This document shows, one piece after another, positions 15,705-24,994 of a stretch of DNA of 64,000 bases (positions within the stretch are counted from its first letter, which is position 1; every line of letters starts with the position of its first letter). A program made the position numbers and the translations under genes. The DNA is from Lachnospiraceae bacterium (GTDB lineage Bacteria > Bacillota > Clostridia > Lachnospirales > Lachnospiraceae). Location: assembly GCA_017526745.1 (NCBI GenBank), contig JAFXQX010000015.1:81899-145898 (forward strand), read 5' to 3'. The notes under the pieces were generated by a model. It was not told where the DNA came from. It did not search any database and worked only from the letters and a program-made list of their open reading frames with translations.

Positions 15705-16780
15705 TGAAAGCATGGAATAAGATCAAGAACTGGCCGCTTCTTCTGCCGGTACTCGCACTCATACTCGTAATGGCCGTAAACATCATACATGATGCCGCAA
15801 CCGGCGTTAACCCGATGTCATTCTTTGCGGTATCGCTCCGTGACACTACAACGAACGGAACGATCCTCTACGGCCGTATCATCGATATCATAAACAGAGG
15901 ATCGGAAGTAGCTATCCTGGCGATCGGAATGACACTTGTTGTTTCGGCTTCGGCCGGTACCGATATCTCGGTAGGCTCGGTAATGAGCCTGTGTGCAAGC
16001 TTCATGTGCATGAACCTTGCCGGATACGGTGTTTCATCAACCACAACGCTTGCAAAGCCCCTTATTGTCGGACTTCTTGCAGCAGTTCTTATGGGAGTCG
16101 TCTGCGGAGCCTTTAACGGAACACTGGTCGCACATCTGTCGATCCAGCCGATGGTCGCAACCCTCATCCTGTACTCGGCGGCAAGAGCGATCGGACTGCT
16201 TCTGTGCAACGACCTTATCGTTTACGTCAGGAACCCTTCGTTCGCTTTTATCGGAGCCTTCTGCGGCCCGATACCCACACCGATCATCATCACGATCGTA
16301 TGTATCATCATAGTGTCGATTGTCCTTCGCAAGACGGCACTCGGAATGTATATCCAGTCGGTAGGTATCAATGCCAAGGCCAGCCGTATAGCCGGACTTA
16401 ATTCCAAGCTCCTTATTTTCCTGGCATACATGCTCTGCGGAATATTTGCCGCAATAGCCGGTATAGTTGCTTCATCAAGGATCACATCCGCAGACTCCAA
16501 CAATATCGGTCTTTACCTTGAAATGGATGCCATCCTTTCGGTGGCACTTGGCGGTAACAGCCTCGGCGGCGGTAAGTTCAACCTCGCAGGTTCCATAATC
16601 GGTGCATATACGATCCAGGCTATCACCACAACGCTTTACGCACTCGGTGTTTCCTCGATCCAGGCGCCTGTTTACAAGGCGATAATCGTTATAATCATAG
16701 TCGTTATCGAGGCACCTCCGTTCAAGGCATTTATTAGGAGATTTAATGCACAGCGTGCAGCAAAGGGGGTGAAGGCATGA
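15704..16780 (+). CDS. Sugar ABC transporter permease (YtfT-like)
   Basis: Integral membrane subunit of 358 residues in the CUT2 BPD_transp_2 family. About eight to ten hydrophobic helices are visible. The family signature GTDISVGSVMSLCASFM occurs at about residue 85, and the coupling region SVGINAKASRIAGLNSK at about residue 220. The start codon overlaps the ATPase stop by one base and the next permease starts 4 bases before its end, so the transporter subunits are translationally coupled. Confidence 0.92.
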   Translation: MKAWNKIKNWPLLLPVLALILVMAVNIIHDAATGVNPMSFFAVSLRDTTTNGTILYGRIIDIINRGSEVAILAIGMTLVVSASAGTDISVGSVMSLCASFMCMNLAGYGVSSTTTLAKPLIVGLLAAVLMGVVCGAFNGTLVAHLSIQPMVATLILYSAARAIGLLLCNDLIVYVRNPSFAFIGAFCGPIPTPIIITIVCIIIVSIVLRKTALGMYIQSVGINAKASRIAGLNSKLLIFLAYMLCGIFAAIAGIVASSRITSADSNNIGLYLEMDAILSVALGGNSLGGGKFNLAGSIIGAYTIQAITTTLYALGVSSIQAPVYKAIIVIIIVVIEAPPFKAFIRRFNAQRAAKGVKA

Positions 16781-17811
16781 ACTCGAAGATCAAGGCAAAA
16801 AAGAATTTTAACAGTAACACCCTTTTGCTTGTTATCACGATAGTACTGTTCTGCGTGCTCTACGCAGGAGGATGCATAGCGTACGGATCAAGAGGCTTCA
16901 CACATTTCCAGACGTTCCTTAACATCCTTATCACGAACGCCGGTCTGATATGTGTTGCCTGCGGAATGACGTGCGTAATGCTGACAGGCGGTATCGATAT
17001 TTCTGTCGGTGCGCTTATCGCGATGGACTGTATGATGCTCGCAGTCGGCATGTCAAAGGGTATCGGTGCGGTACCGATGGTCCTTCTGGTTCTTCTTGTG
17101 GGAGTTGTTTTCGGTATCTTCCAGGGCTTTCTGGTAGGTTATCTGGAGATACAGCCGTTCATCGTATCGATGGCGGGAATGTTCTTCTGCAGAGGCATGA
17201 CGGCAGTCATCTGTACCGACCAGGTTTCGATCACGGAAAAGGTTAATGCCACATTTTATAAATGGGCAAACTCCAAGATCACGATACCGTTTGGGGGTTA
17301 TACGAACAACAAAGGCAAGTACATGGTTCCTTATGTAAGGCCCGGCGTAGTCGTAGCCCTGCTCGTACTTGTTGTCATATTCATAATGCTGCGTTACACG
17401 AAGTTCGGCCGTTCGCTTTATGCCGTAGGCGGAAGCGCACAGTCGGCTGCGATGATGGGTCTTAATGTCAAGCGCATCAAGATGGGTGCTTACATGCTCT
17501 CATCGATCCTGTGCTCGATCGGCGGCGTCTGCTACTGCCTCAACACGATGGCAGGATCGGTCACCCAGGCTCTCGGGCTGGAGATGGATGCCATTTCATC
17601 GGCCGTTATCGGCGGAACGCTTCTTACCGGAGGTGTCGGAAACGTTATAGGTTCATTCTTCGGAGTGCTCATAAACGGTACGATATCATCGATAGTCAAG
17701 ACCAACGGTAAGCTTGCAAGCTCCTGGCCCAACATCCTGACGGCAGCACTGCTGTTCATATTCATAGTCATTCAAAGCATATTTGCGGCGATAAGAGCCA
17801 GAAGAAAATAA
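16777..17811 (+). CDS. yjfF: Sugar ABC transporter permease (YjfF-like)
   Basis: Second CUT2 permease, 344 residues, forming the presumed heterodimeric channel with the preceding subunit. It carries the signature GGIDISVGALIAMDCMMLAV and the coupling segment AVGGSAQSAAMMGLNVKRIK. Near 140-190 it has a longer extracytoplasmic loop with a GGYTNNKGKY stretch. Overlap of 4 bases (ATGA) with the upstream gene. The symbol reflects family resemblance; the transported sugar in this organism is not proven. Confidence 0.88.
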   Translation: MNSKIKAKKNFNSNTLLLVITIVLFCVLYAGGCIAYGSRGFTHFQTFLNILITNAGLICVACGMTCVMLTGGIDISVGALIAMDCMMLAVGMSKGIGAVPMVLLVLLVGVVFGIFQGFLVGYLEIQPFIVSMAGMFFCRGMTAVICTDQVSITEKVNATFYKWANSKITIPFGGYTNNKGKYMVPYVRPGVVVALLVLVVIFIMLRYTKFGRSLYAVGGSAQSAAMMGLNVKRIKMGAYMLSSILCSIGGVCYCLNTMAGSVTQALGLEMDAISSAVIGGTLLTGGVGNVIGSFFGVLINGTISSIVKTNGKLASSWPNILTAALLFIFIVIQSIFAAIRARRK

Positions 17812-17830
17812 TATAAGAGCGTTTTTCGGC

Positions 17831-18895
17831 ATGACAAAACATAATTTATCGCTCACCAAATATATCCTTATTATCTTATGCCTCTTGGTATTTTCTGCCG
17901 GGTGTTCATCCCGGCAGGAAACCATTGAGGCTGATCGTGATGTTAAAGAAGATGATCTGATAGTCGTCGGTTTTTCACAGGTCGGATCAGAGTCCTACTG
18001 GAGAAACGTTAACACGGAATCGATGCAGTCTGTCTTTACAAAAGAGAACGGGTACAGGCTCATATTTGAGAATGCCCAGCAGAAGCAGACGAACCAGATC
18101 ACGGCCATCCGCAGTTTTATCCAGAGAGAAGTAGATTATATCGTTCTTGCCCCGGTTGTTGAGACCGGATGGGACACGGTCCTGTCGGAAGCAAAAGAGG
18201 CAGGTATCCCGGTGATAATCGTCGACAGACAGGTTAACGTTTCCGATGACAGTCTGTTCACGTGCTGGGTGGGTTCCGATTTTGAACTTGAAGGTTCCCT
18301 CGTCTGCATGTGGATGTCCAAGTATTTCAACATGCACAATATCCCCGCATCCTCGATCCATATTGCGGATATCCAGGGGACGCTCGGCAGCAGCGCCCAG
18401 ATAGGAAGGACACAGGGCTTTAAGCACATGTCCGGGTTGTACGGATGGGATGTTGTTGCATACGAAGAAGGAGAATTCACAAAAAGTAAAGGCAAAGAGG
18501 CCATGTCCAAGATACTTGCGGCAAACAAAGATGTCAACGTTGTTTACTGTGAGAACGACAGCGAGGCCCTCGGCGCTATAGAAGTGCTTGAAGCCGCAGG
18601 GAAAAAATGCGGCAGCAATATCACAAAAGGCGAGGTGATGCTCGTTGCTTTTGACGGGATAAACGAAGAAGCAAGGGCAAGAGTCGCCGACGGAAAGATC
18701 TCATGCATCGGTGAATGCAATCCGATGCACGGACCGAGAGTGGAATCGATCATCAGAAAACTCGAGGCCGGAGAGACACCTGAGAAGTACCAGTATGTAA
18801 CGGAAGGTATCTTCTCAAACACATCCGACATCCCGTCCGTGATGATAAGCGGACAGGAGCGTACGGTCACGGTGATCACCAAAAAGGATCTGTAG
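17831..18895 (+). CDS. Second YtfQ-like sugar-binding lipoprotein
   Basis: A 354-residue lipoprotein (signal ending FSAGC, Cys25) of the same fold as the protein at 12942, sharing motifs such as VGFSQVGSESYWRNVNTES, APVVETGWDTVL and LGSSAQIGRTQGF. It lacks the Ala/Glu/Pro linker and uses average codons. Its ribosome binding site is poor (AAGAGCG, long spacing), so it is probably made at far lower levels. It may widen ligand range, or serve as a sensory binding protein that presents ligand to the YesM kinase. It lies 19 bases after the permease gene. Confidence 0.85.
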   Translation: MTKHNLSLTKYILIILCLLVFSAGCSSRQETIEADRDVKEDDLIVVGFSQVGSESYWRNVNTESMQSVFTKENGYRLIFENAQQKQTNQITAIRSFIQREVDYIVLAPVVETGWDTVLSEAKEAGIPVIIVDRQVNVSDDSLFTCWVGSDFELEGSLVCMWMSKYFNMHNIPASSIHIADIQGTLGSSAQIGRTQGFKHMSGLYGWDVVAYEEGEFTKSKGKEAMSKILAANKDVNVVYCENDSEALGAIEVLEAAGKKCGSNITKGEVMLVAFDGINEEARARVADGKISCIGECNPMHGPRVESIIRKLEAGETPEKYQYVTEGIFSNTSDIPSVMISGQERTVTVITKKDL

Positions 18896-18915
18896 AAGGA
18901 AGGAGATTATAATCC

Positions 18916-20508
18916 ATGGATGCAAAAAATCTTATAGCAGAAGGAAGATCATACTTGGGGATCGAATTCGGATCAACAAGGATCAAGGCGGTAGTCATAG
19001 ACGAGAACGGAACTGTTCTTGCCACCGGGGGCCATGCCTGGGAGAACCGGCTTGACAACGGTATCTGGACATATACGCTTGATGATATATGGGGCGGTCT
19101 TTCAGACTGCTACAGCGACCTTGTAAAGGACATCAGGGAGAAGTACGGGATCACGCCCACAAAGTATGCATCTATGGGATTTTCCGCGATGATGCACGGC
19201 TATCTTGCGTTTGATAAGGAAGGCAATCTTCTTGTTCCTTTCAGAACATGGAGAAATACGATAACGGAAGAAGCAGCAGGGGTTCTTACAAAAGAATTCG
19301 GCTTTAACATACCTCAGAGATGGAGCATCGCTCATCTGTACCAGGCTATCCTCAATAAGGAGGAGCATGTGGCGAACATTGATTTTGTCACAACTCTTGC
19401 CGGCTATGTGCACTATATCATGACAGGCCGGAAGGTGCTCGGTGTCGGCGATGCATCGGGAATGTTCCCGATCGATTCATCAACAAACGATTACGATAAG
19501 AATATGATGGAGAAGTTCGACTCCCTGATCTCGGGATGCGGATTTTCATGGAAACTTGCGGATATCCTTCCCCGGTCACTGTCTGCGGGAGAAGATGCCG
19601 GAACACTTACGGCAGAAGGCGCCGCAAAGCTTGACGTATCGGGGACGCTTCAGGCCGGTATCCCCGTATGTCCTCCGGAAGGTGATGCCGGAACAGGCAT
19701 GGTCGCAACCAATTCCGTCGGCCTTCGCACGGGTAATACTTCTGCCGGAACGAGCGTATTTGCCATGGTCGTTCTCGAAAAGCCCCTCTCGAAAGTGTAC
19801 GAACAGATTGACATGGTCACGACTCCAGACGGAGCCGCTGTTGCCATGGTTCACTGCAATAACTGCACAAGCGATATAAATGCATGGGTCAATCTCTTCA
19901 AGGAATACTCGGAGATGATGGGACATGAGGTCGACATGAACGAACTGTTTACCAAACTGTACAGTGTCGCCCTTACCGGAGACCCCGACTGCGGAGGGTT
20001 GCTCTCCTACAACTATATCTCGGGTGAGCCCGTTACCGGATTTGACAAGGGAGCACCGCTGTTTGTAAGAAACGCCGATTCCAAGTTCACACTCGGAAAT
20101 GTAATGAGGATGCATCTGTATTCGGCACTTGCGGCATTAAAGTCCGGGCTTGATATCCTCATCAACGAGGAGGGCGTTAAGGTTGACAAGATGTACGGTC
20201 ATGGAGGATACTTTAAAACAAAAGGCGTCGGACAACAGATCGCAGCTGCAGCGATACATGCTCCGGTTTCCGTTATGGAAACGGCAGGAGAGGGCGGCCC
20301 CTGGGGAATGGCGATCCTTGCATCGTTTGCCGACGGAAGGAATCTCGGTGAGAAGCTTGAGGATTTCCTTAACCGCAAGATATTTGCCAATGCCGAAGGT
20401 ACTACGGTTTCCCCTGACCCGGCAGATGAGAAGGGATTTGATGATTTCATGAAGACATATATGCACGGACTTAAGATAGAGCGTGCTGCAGTGGAGGTAC
20501 TGTCATAA
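18916..20508 (+). CDS. araB: FGGY-family L-ribulokinase-like sugar kinase
   Basis: Cytosolic ATP-dependent sugar kinase of 530 residues. N-terminal [20 protein letters not shown] is the phosphate-binding region; [18 protein letters not shown] and [12 protein letters not shown] follow; the C-terminal half has [12 protein letters not shown] and [13 protein letters not shown]. Overall it resembles the ribulokinase type found in Bacteroides and Clostridia rather than E. coli AraB or xylulokinase. A strong AGGAAGGAG site precedes the ATG. Its stop overlaps the start of the 4-epimerase, so the pair converts L-ribulose to D-xylulose 5-phosphate. The isomerase AraA is not in the window. Xylulose or another ketopentose remains possible as substrate. 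Confidence 0.8.
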   Translation: MDAKNLIAEGRSYLGIEFGSTRIKAVVIDENGTVLATGGHAWENRLDNGIWTYTLDDIWGGLSDCYSDLVKDIREKYGITPTKYASMGFSAMMHGYLAFDKEGNLLVPFRTWRNTITEEAAGVLTKEFGFNIPQRWSIAHLYQAILNKEEHVANIDFVTTLAGYVHYIMTGRKVLGVGDASGMFPIDSSTNDYDKNMMEKFDSLISGCGFSWKLADILPRSLSAGEDAGTLTAEGAAKLDVSGTLQAGIPVCPPEGDAGTGMVATNSVGLRTGNTSAGTSVFAMVVLEKPLSKVYEQIDMVTTPDGAAVAMVHCNNCTSDINAWVNLFKEYSEMMGHEVDMNELFTKLYSVALTGDPDCGGLLSYNYISGEPVTGFDKGAPLFVRNADSKFTLGNVMRMHLYSALAALKSGLDILINEEGVKVDKMYGHGGYFKTKGVGQQIAAAAIHAPVSVMETAGEGGPWGMAILASFADGRNLGEKLEDFLNRKIFANAEGTTVSPDPADEKGFDDFMKTYMHGLKIERAAVEVLS

Positions 20509-21200
20509 TGCTTGAGGAACTGAAGAAACAGGTATATGAAGCGAACATGATGCTTCCCAAGTACGGGCTTGTAACGTTCACATGGGGAAATGTATCCCAG
20601 ATCGACAGGGACTCGGGACTGTTCGCGATCAAGCCGAGCGGAGTCGATTACGATAAACTCACACCCGATGACATGGTCATCATGGATCTTGACGGTAACC
20701 GCGTTGAAGGCCGATACAAGCCTTCAAGCGATACGCCGACCCATCTGGAGCTTTATAAGGCATTCCCCGAGATCGGCGGCATAGTCCATACACATTCTTC
20801 GTATGCGACAAGCTGGGCACAGTCCGGCCGCAGCATTCCGTGCTACGGAACGACACACGCCGACTATATTTACGGGGAAGTACCGTGTGTCAGGTGCCTG
20901 ACCAAGGAAGAGATAGACAGCGCTTATGAGACCAATACAGGGCTTCTCATAATAAACGAGTTCAAACGCATGAATAAGGACGTGATGGGAGTGCCCGCAG
21001 TCCTTTGTAAAAATCACGGGCCCTTTGCGTGGGGGAAGGATGCACACGATGCCGTGCATAATGCGGTTGTGCTTGAAGAAGTAGCCAAGATGGCCTTCCG
21101 CACAGAGCTGATCAATCCCGATGTCGAGCCGGCACCCGCCGAACTTCAGGATAAGCATTATTTCAGAAAACACGGTGCAAACGCATATTACGGGCAGTGA
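20508..21200 (+). CDS. araD: L-ribulose-5-phosphate 4-epimerase
   Basis: Class II aldolase-family zinc epimerase, 230 residues, normal length. Visible features are [38 protein letters not shown], the zinc-binding [12 protein letters not shown] and THADYIYG, and the C-terminal [10 protein letters not shown] with a third His, plus the tail HGANAYYGQ typical of AraD. It converts L-ribulose 5-phosphate to D-xylulose 5-phosphate, feeding the pentose-phosphate or phosphoketolase route. One-base overlap with the kinase gene. Confidence 0.93.
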   Translation: MLEELKKQVYEANMMLPKYGLVTFTWGNVSQIDRDSGLFAIKPSGVDYDKLTPDDMVIMDLDGNRVEGRYKPSSDTPTHLELYKAFPEIGGIVHTHSSYATSWAQSGRSIPCYGTTHADYIYGEVPCVRCLTKEEIDSAYETNTGLLIINEFKRMNKDVMGVPAVLCKNHGPFAWGKDAHDAVHNAVVLEEVAKMAFRTELINPDVEPAPAELQDKHYFRKHGANAYYGQ

Positions 21201-21230
21201 GCGGTCCATACCTTTGGAAAGGGGTTAAGA

Positions 21231-21668
21231 ATGTTCGACAATACAGCCCTTATGTTTGAGGGATACAGGGCAATGCTCAAAAAGATCAAAAAGAAGACGT
21301 ACGAAGAAAGATTTGCATCATTCTTCGGCCGGAACAGATCGTTTTTTTCGGATATGACCCAGTATATCAAAGGCCGCGAGGATACAGCCGTCGCGGCCGG
21401 AGAAGTTGCGAACATCTTTGCGGAGAACGTGTTTTCCGAATACGGACGTGCGGGGAAGCTTTCCGCAAGTGATACGACCGACCTGTCGCTGTTTATGATC
21501 TATTTCGTATTTCCTTCGATCCTGTCGCTCGATGATGAGAACTCGAAGGTTCTGTGCGATGCAATAAGGGATGAGTGGAGAGTACGGACGAACAATCCCG
21601 CTTACGATTACACCACCTACGAGGATCTTCATGGGTCATTCCAGGAAAAAATATTCGGACTGTTTTAG
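21231..21668 (+). CDS. Uncharacterised 145-residue protein
   Basis: Not recognised. A soluble, mostly helical protein with a basic N-terminal patch (MLKKIKKKTYEERF), a middle EDTAVAAGEVANIFAENVF helix and a C-terminal acidic and aromatic tail (YDYTTYEDLHGSF). No cysteines are positioned as a metal site, and there is no signal peptide. A clear GGAAAGGGG site precedes the ATG. It begins 30 bases after araD and overlaps the following membrane-protein gene by 38 bases, which suggests translational coupling with that protein rather than a role in arabinose use. Confidence 0.75.
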   Translation: MFDNTALMFEGYRAMLKKIKKKTYEERFASFFGRNRSFFSDMTQYIKGREDTAVAAGEVANIFAENVFSEYGRAGKLSASDTTDLSLFMIYFVFPSILSLDDENSKVLCDAIRDEWRVRTNNPAYDYTTYEDLHGSFQEKIFGLF

Positions 21669-23835
21669 TCTTGTCATTATAGCGCTTGTCATCATCTGTT
21701 TTCTGATGATACCTGATCCCGGAACAACTGCGGCGCTGCGCCATCTCGCAGTTGTTTTTTGCATATCATTTTTTACGAGATCGTTCATGCCTGCCGGCGG
21801 ATCGTTTGATGAAAGGTTCGGGCTGCGGTTCGGACTGGGACTTTTTTTGTGCTTTTACCCGGCGTGGGTGATATCGGCAGTTTTTTCCGTCGAATACTCG
21901 TATCTGTTATGCTATATCACTTTCGGCATTATGGCTGTCGGAAGTTTTGCGATAAGGGAATTCTCCGAAAAGAAACCATACTTTATCCGGAGTGAATTAT
22001 CCGGGATGCTGAAAGGCTTTGCGATCTTTGCGGTCATCTATCTTGCTTTTTTCTGGATGATCGGCTTCAATCCCGTAATAGATTCGGGAACGGAGAACTA
22101 CATGGACTTCGGGTTCATGCAGACGATCTGGCGGCAGAAGGCGGCCATCCCGAAGGATATATGGTTTTCGGGAACGGATCTTAACTATTATTATCTCGGA
22201 CAGTCCGCATCGGTGTACTTGTGCATCCTTTCGCATGTATCCCCGGAGTACGGATATAACCTGATGCTTGCGACCTTTATCGGCATGGTGTTCGTGATGG
22301 TGTTTGAGATCGTGTATTCTCTCGCGCTCCGTCTTCTTCCCGGAAAGGATACGGCAGGCCCTGCCGCGCTTTCCGGCGGCCTGGCGGGCGCCTTTACCGC
22401 AGCGCTCGGAGCCAATCCGCACTGGCTGATCTACGGCATAATCGTCCCTTTCATCAATAAGATCAAAGGGACCCCTTCGGATGAACAGTACTGGTTTCCC
22501 GACGGGACTGTGTATATCAGGACGGATCTAGGGGATCCCGATAACGGGAAAAATGAGTTTCCGGCATACTCGGCACTGCTGGGCGATCTTCATGCTCATG
22601 TCATAAACCTGATATTTGTACTCCCCCTCATCATCCTTTTATTTGACTGCTGTTTTGATGACGAGGAGGAAGACGGGAAGTTTCCTGGGCTTTGGCAGCT
22701 CATTCTTATCTCGATGCTGCTCGGATATTATAAGGGGAGCAATTACTGGGATTTTGCGATCTATTTTGTGATAACCGGAGCCGTGATAACGTTTACGCAG
22801 ATCAGCCGGAGAGGATTTACTCTGTCTGCCCTGCTGCAGATAGTCATAAGAGCGGCTGTTGTGACTGCGGTATCTTTTATCATCATAATCCCGTTTACTG
22901 TCGGTTTTGTCAAGATGGAATCCGGCATCGGGATCGCACAAGCGCATTCCCCGGCGTTCAAGCTTTTGGTATTGTGGGGCCTTCCTGTGGCAGCATCCGC
23001 TGTCCTGATCGGTCTTCTTTATGCCGGAAAGGACAAAGATTCTGTTCCCTCAGTCGTACGCTCGGGTCTTCTTGCCTTTATACTGTGCACGATTGGGCTT
23101 GTGATCACACCGGAATTTGTCTTCGTCAAGGACATTTACGGAGATGCCAATGCGAGGTTTAACACGATGTTCAAGCTCACATACCAGGCGTATGTCCTGT
23201 TTGCGATCATCATCGGGATACTTTTTGCCGTAACGGCTTCCCATGCATTTGACAGACATTGCAGACACAGGTGTGCCGATGCGTTTTTGTGCGTCATGGG
23301 GCTCCTTATCATACTTACAACTGCGTATACCCCGCAGTCCGCATACAGGTGGTTCGGAGATATCACTGACCTCTCACAAAGAAAAGGCATATCGGGACTT
23401 GAATATTTAAGAGATGATATGACATACGGGTTTGAGATGGAGGCATATGATGTTCTTGCCGCAGATCCCGGAAAGATCGTCAATATCGTTGAAGCTGCCG
23501 GAGACAGCTATACCCATGAGAGTGCCCTTTCGGTCTATTCGGGCGCATGCACGCCGGCAGGGTGGTTCGTACATGAATGGATGTGGCACAACGATCCCGA
23601 ACCGATAAGGGAAAGATCGGACCGTGTTTCTTATTTCTACAGATGCGGAGATGAGGAGTATTGCAGGGATTTCCTGAAATTATATGACATAGATTATATT
23701 TTCGTAGGTCCCGCCGAGGTATGCAAATATCCGGTCAATTGGGACGGCTTTAAGAACCTCGGGGATGTATGTGTAAAAACCGTCTGGAGTGGTGTTGATC
23801 TGGCTCTTATTAAAGTTGACAGAAACAGGCTCTGA
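21631..23835 (+). CDS. DUF2298-type (YYY) polytopic membrane protein
   Basis: Membrane protein of 734 residues with at least twelve hydrophobic segments. The diagnostic DUF2298 segment GTDLNYYYLGQSASVYL follows MDFGFMQTIWRQK, and LLGDLHAHVINL is a second conserved stretch. Proteins of this family resemble GT-C glycosyltransferases in layout but have no assigned reaction. The C-terminal soluble part (about 600-734) includes SVYSGACTPAGWFVHEWMWH. The start at 21631 has GAGGATC upstream; a longer frame from 21571 would run deep inside the preceding gene without a ribosome binding site. Confidence 0.8.
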   Translation: MGHSRKKYSDCFSLVIIALVIICFLMIPDPGTTAALRHLAVVFCISFFTRSFMPAGGSFDERFGLRFGLGLFLCFYPAWVISAVFSVEYSYLLCYITFGIMAVGSFAIREFSEKKPYFIRSELSGMLKGFAIFAVIYLAFFWMIGFNPVIDSGTENYMDFGFMQTIWRQKAAIPKDIWFSGTDLNYYYLGQSASVYLCILSHVSPEYGYNLMLATFIGMVFVMVFEIVYSLALRLLPGKDTAGPAALSGGLAGAFTAALGANPHWLIYGIIVPFINKIKGTPSDEQYWFPDGTVYIRTDLGDPDNGKNEFPAYSALLGDLHAHVINLIFVLPLIILLFDCCFDDEEEDGKFPGLWQLILISMLLGYYKGSNYWDFAIYFVITGAVITFTQISRRGFTLSALLQIVIRAAVVTAVSFIIIIPFTVGFVKMESGIGIAQAHSPAFKLLVLWGLPVAASAVLIGLLYAGKDKDSVPSVVRSGLLAFILCTIGLVITPEFVFVKDIYGDANARFNTMFKLTYQAYVLFAIIIGILFAVTASHAFDRHCRHRCADAFLCVMGLLIILTTAYTPQSAYRWFGDITDLSQRKGISGLEYLRDDMTYGFEMEAYDVLAADPGKIVNIVEAAGDSYTHESALSVYSGACTPAGWFVHEWMWHNDPEPIRERSDRVSYFYRCGDEEYCRDFLKLYDIDYIFVGPAEVCKYPVNWDGFKNLGDVCVKTVWSGVDLALIKVDRNRL

Positions 23836-23853
23836 CACTACAATTATAAGCAT

Positions 23854-24978
23854 ATGAAGAGATGTTACATCGCTCAGGCCGAAGATAAGATCGGCACAAA
23901 AGTATATCCGCAGATAGAGCAGCAGCTGTCCGAAAACGGGGACCCGATCAAACCGGTCCTTGTGATCTTTGCGTCCGATAATGCCAATTTCGGATGGTAT
24001 TCCAGAATGCTCTCCAATTCATTTCCCGAAGCTACAGTCATCGGAACAACCTCAAGCACGGTATATTCAAATAAGGGACTGGCCAGAACGGGTCTTTGCG
24101 TTATGGCTGTGACGGAAGGCATCACCGTATCTTCCGGACTTTTATTTGAGGCGAGCCGTTATCCCAAACGTTCAGCCGATTCGATAAGAAAGGCTCTTTC
24201 CCAATTTCCTTCGGAGAACAGTGTATGCCTTGAGTTCAACGCATCCGCGGAGAACTGCGAGGAGCTCGTGATGGATACATTCCGTGAGGTCATGAAGGAT
24301 TCCGGTATTCCCCTGCTCGGATGCTCGGGAGCGACTGCGGAGAATCCCGACAGACCTTCGGCGGTCTCTCTTAACGGGATACTGTATATGGACACCTGTG
24401 CGTTTGTGTTCATTCACAATGAGACGGGTAAGATCTCCATAGTCAAAGAGAATATGTTCGAGCCGACCAAGCATTTCTTTGTCGCAACGGATGTTGACTG
24501 TGATGCGAGAAAAGTCTATGAATTCGACCATAAGGGTGCGACAGGTGTTGTTGCAAGCGCCCTTGCGATCCCCGAAGATGAACTTGCCGCAAATTCATTT
24601 TTCCACCCGCTCGGCCGTATTGAAGACGGCGACCTTTCCATAGTCGGGGTGCGTGAGATGTTCCCCGATAACAGCATGAGCTTTTTCTCGAGAATATACA
24701 ACGAGACAAGGGTCGAACTGCTGGACCCGATCGAGCCCGTCGAAGACGTGTGGGCAGATACTTCCAGGAAGATACATGATCAGATAGAGGCCCCCTCGTT
24801 TTCGGTTGTGATCAACTGCTTCTCGAGGATGAGATACTTTACGGAACAGGGTAAACTTTTGGAATACAACCGTACCCTTGCTGATGATTACGGTGATTAT
24901 ATCGGCTTTTCCGGACACGGTGAGCAGTATATGTTCAGGCATCTGAACCAGACTATGCTCATTCTGGCTTTTGAATGA
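23854..24978 (+). CDS. FIST-domain sensory protein
   Basis: Soluble protein of 374 residues with FIST_N (about 30-220; PEATVIGTTSSTVYSN, LCVMAVTEGITVSSG) and FIST_C (about 230-370; VEDVWADTSRKIHDQ, GDYIGFSGHGEQYMFRHLNQT). FIST domains are thought to bind small ligands such as amino acids and usually occur next to or fused with signalling enzymes. Here the neighbour is an H-cluster/GGDEF/EAL protein starting 16 bases after its stop. No clear ribosome binding site is visible; the gene starts 18 bases after the membrane-protein stop. Confidence 0.85.
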   Translation: MKRCYIAQAEDKIGTKVYPQIEQQLSENGDPIKPVLVIFASDNANFGWYSRMLSNSFPEATVIGTTSSTVYSNKGLARTGLCVMAVTEGITVSSGLLFEASRYPKRSADSIRKALSQFPSENSVCLEFNASAENCEELVMDTFREVMKDSGIPLLGCSGATAENPDRPSAVSLNGILYMDTCAFVFIHNETGKISIVKENMFEPTKHFFVATDVDCDARKVYEFDHKGATGVVASALAIPEDELAANSFFHPLGRIEDGDLSIVGVREMFPDNSMSFFSRIYNETRVELLDPIEPVEDVWADTSRKIHDQIEAPSFSVVINCFSRMRYFTEQGKLLEYNRTLADDYGDYIGFSGHGEQYMFRHLNQTMLILAFE

Positions 24979-24994
24979 TATTAACAGGAGTGAT

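Noticed and set aside
24971..24994. TTG start for the H-cluster/EAL gene
   Set aside because: It would begin inside the FIST gene without a ribosome binding site, while AGGAG precedes the ATG at 24995.
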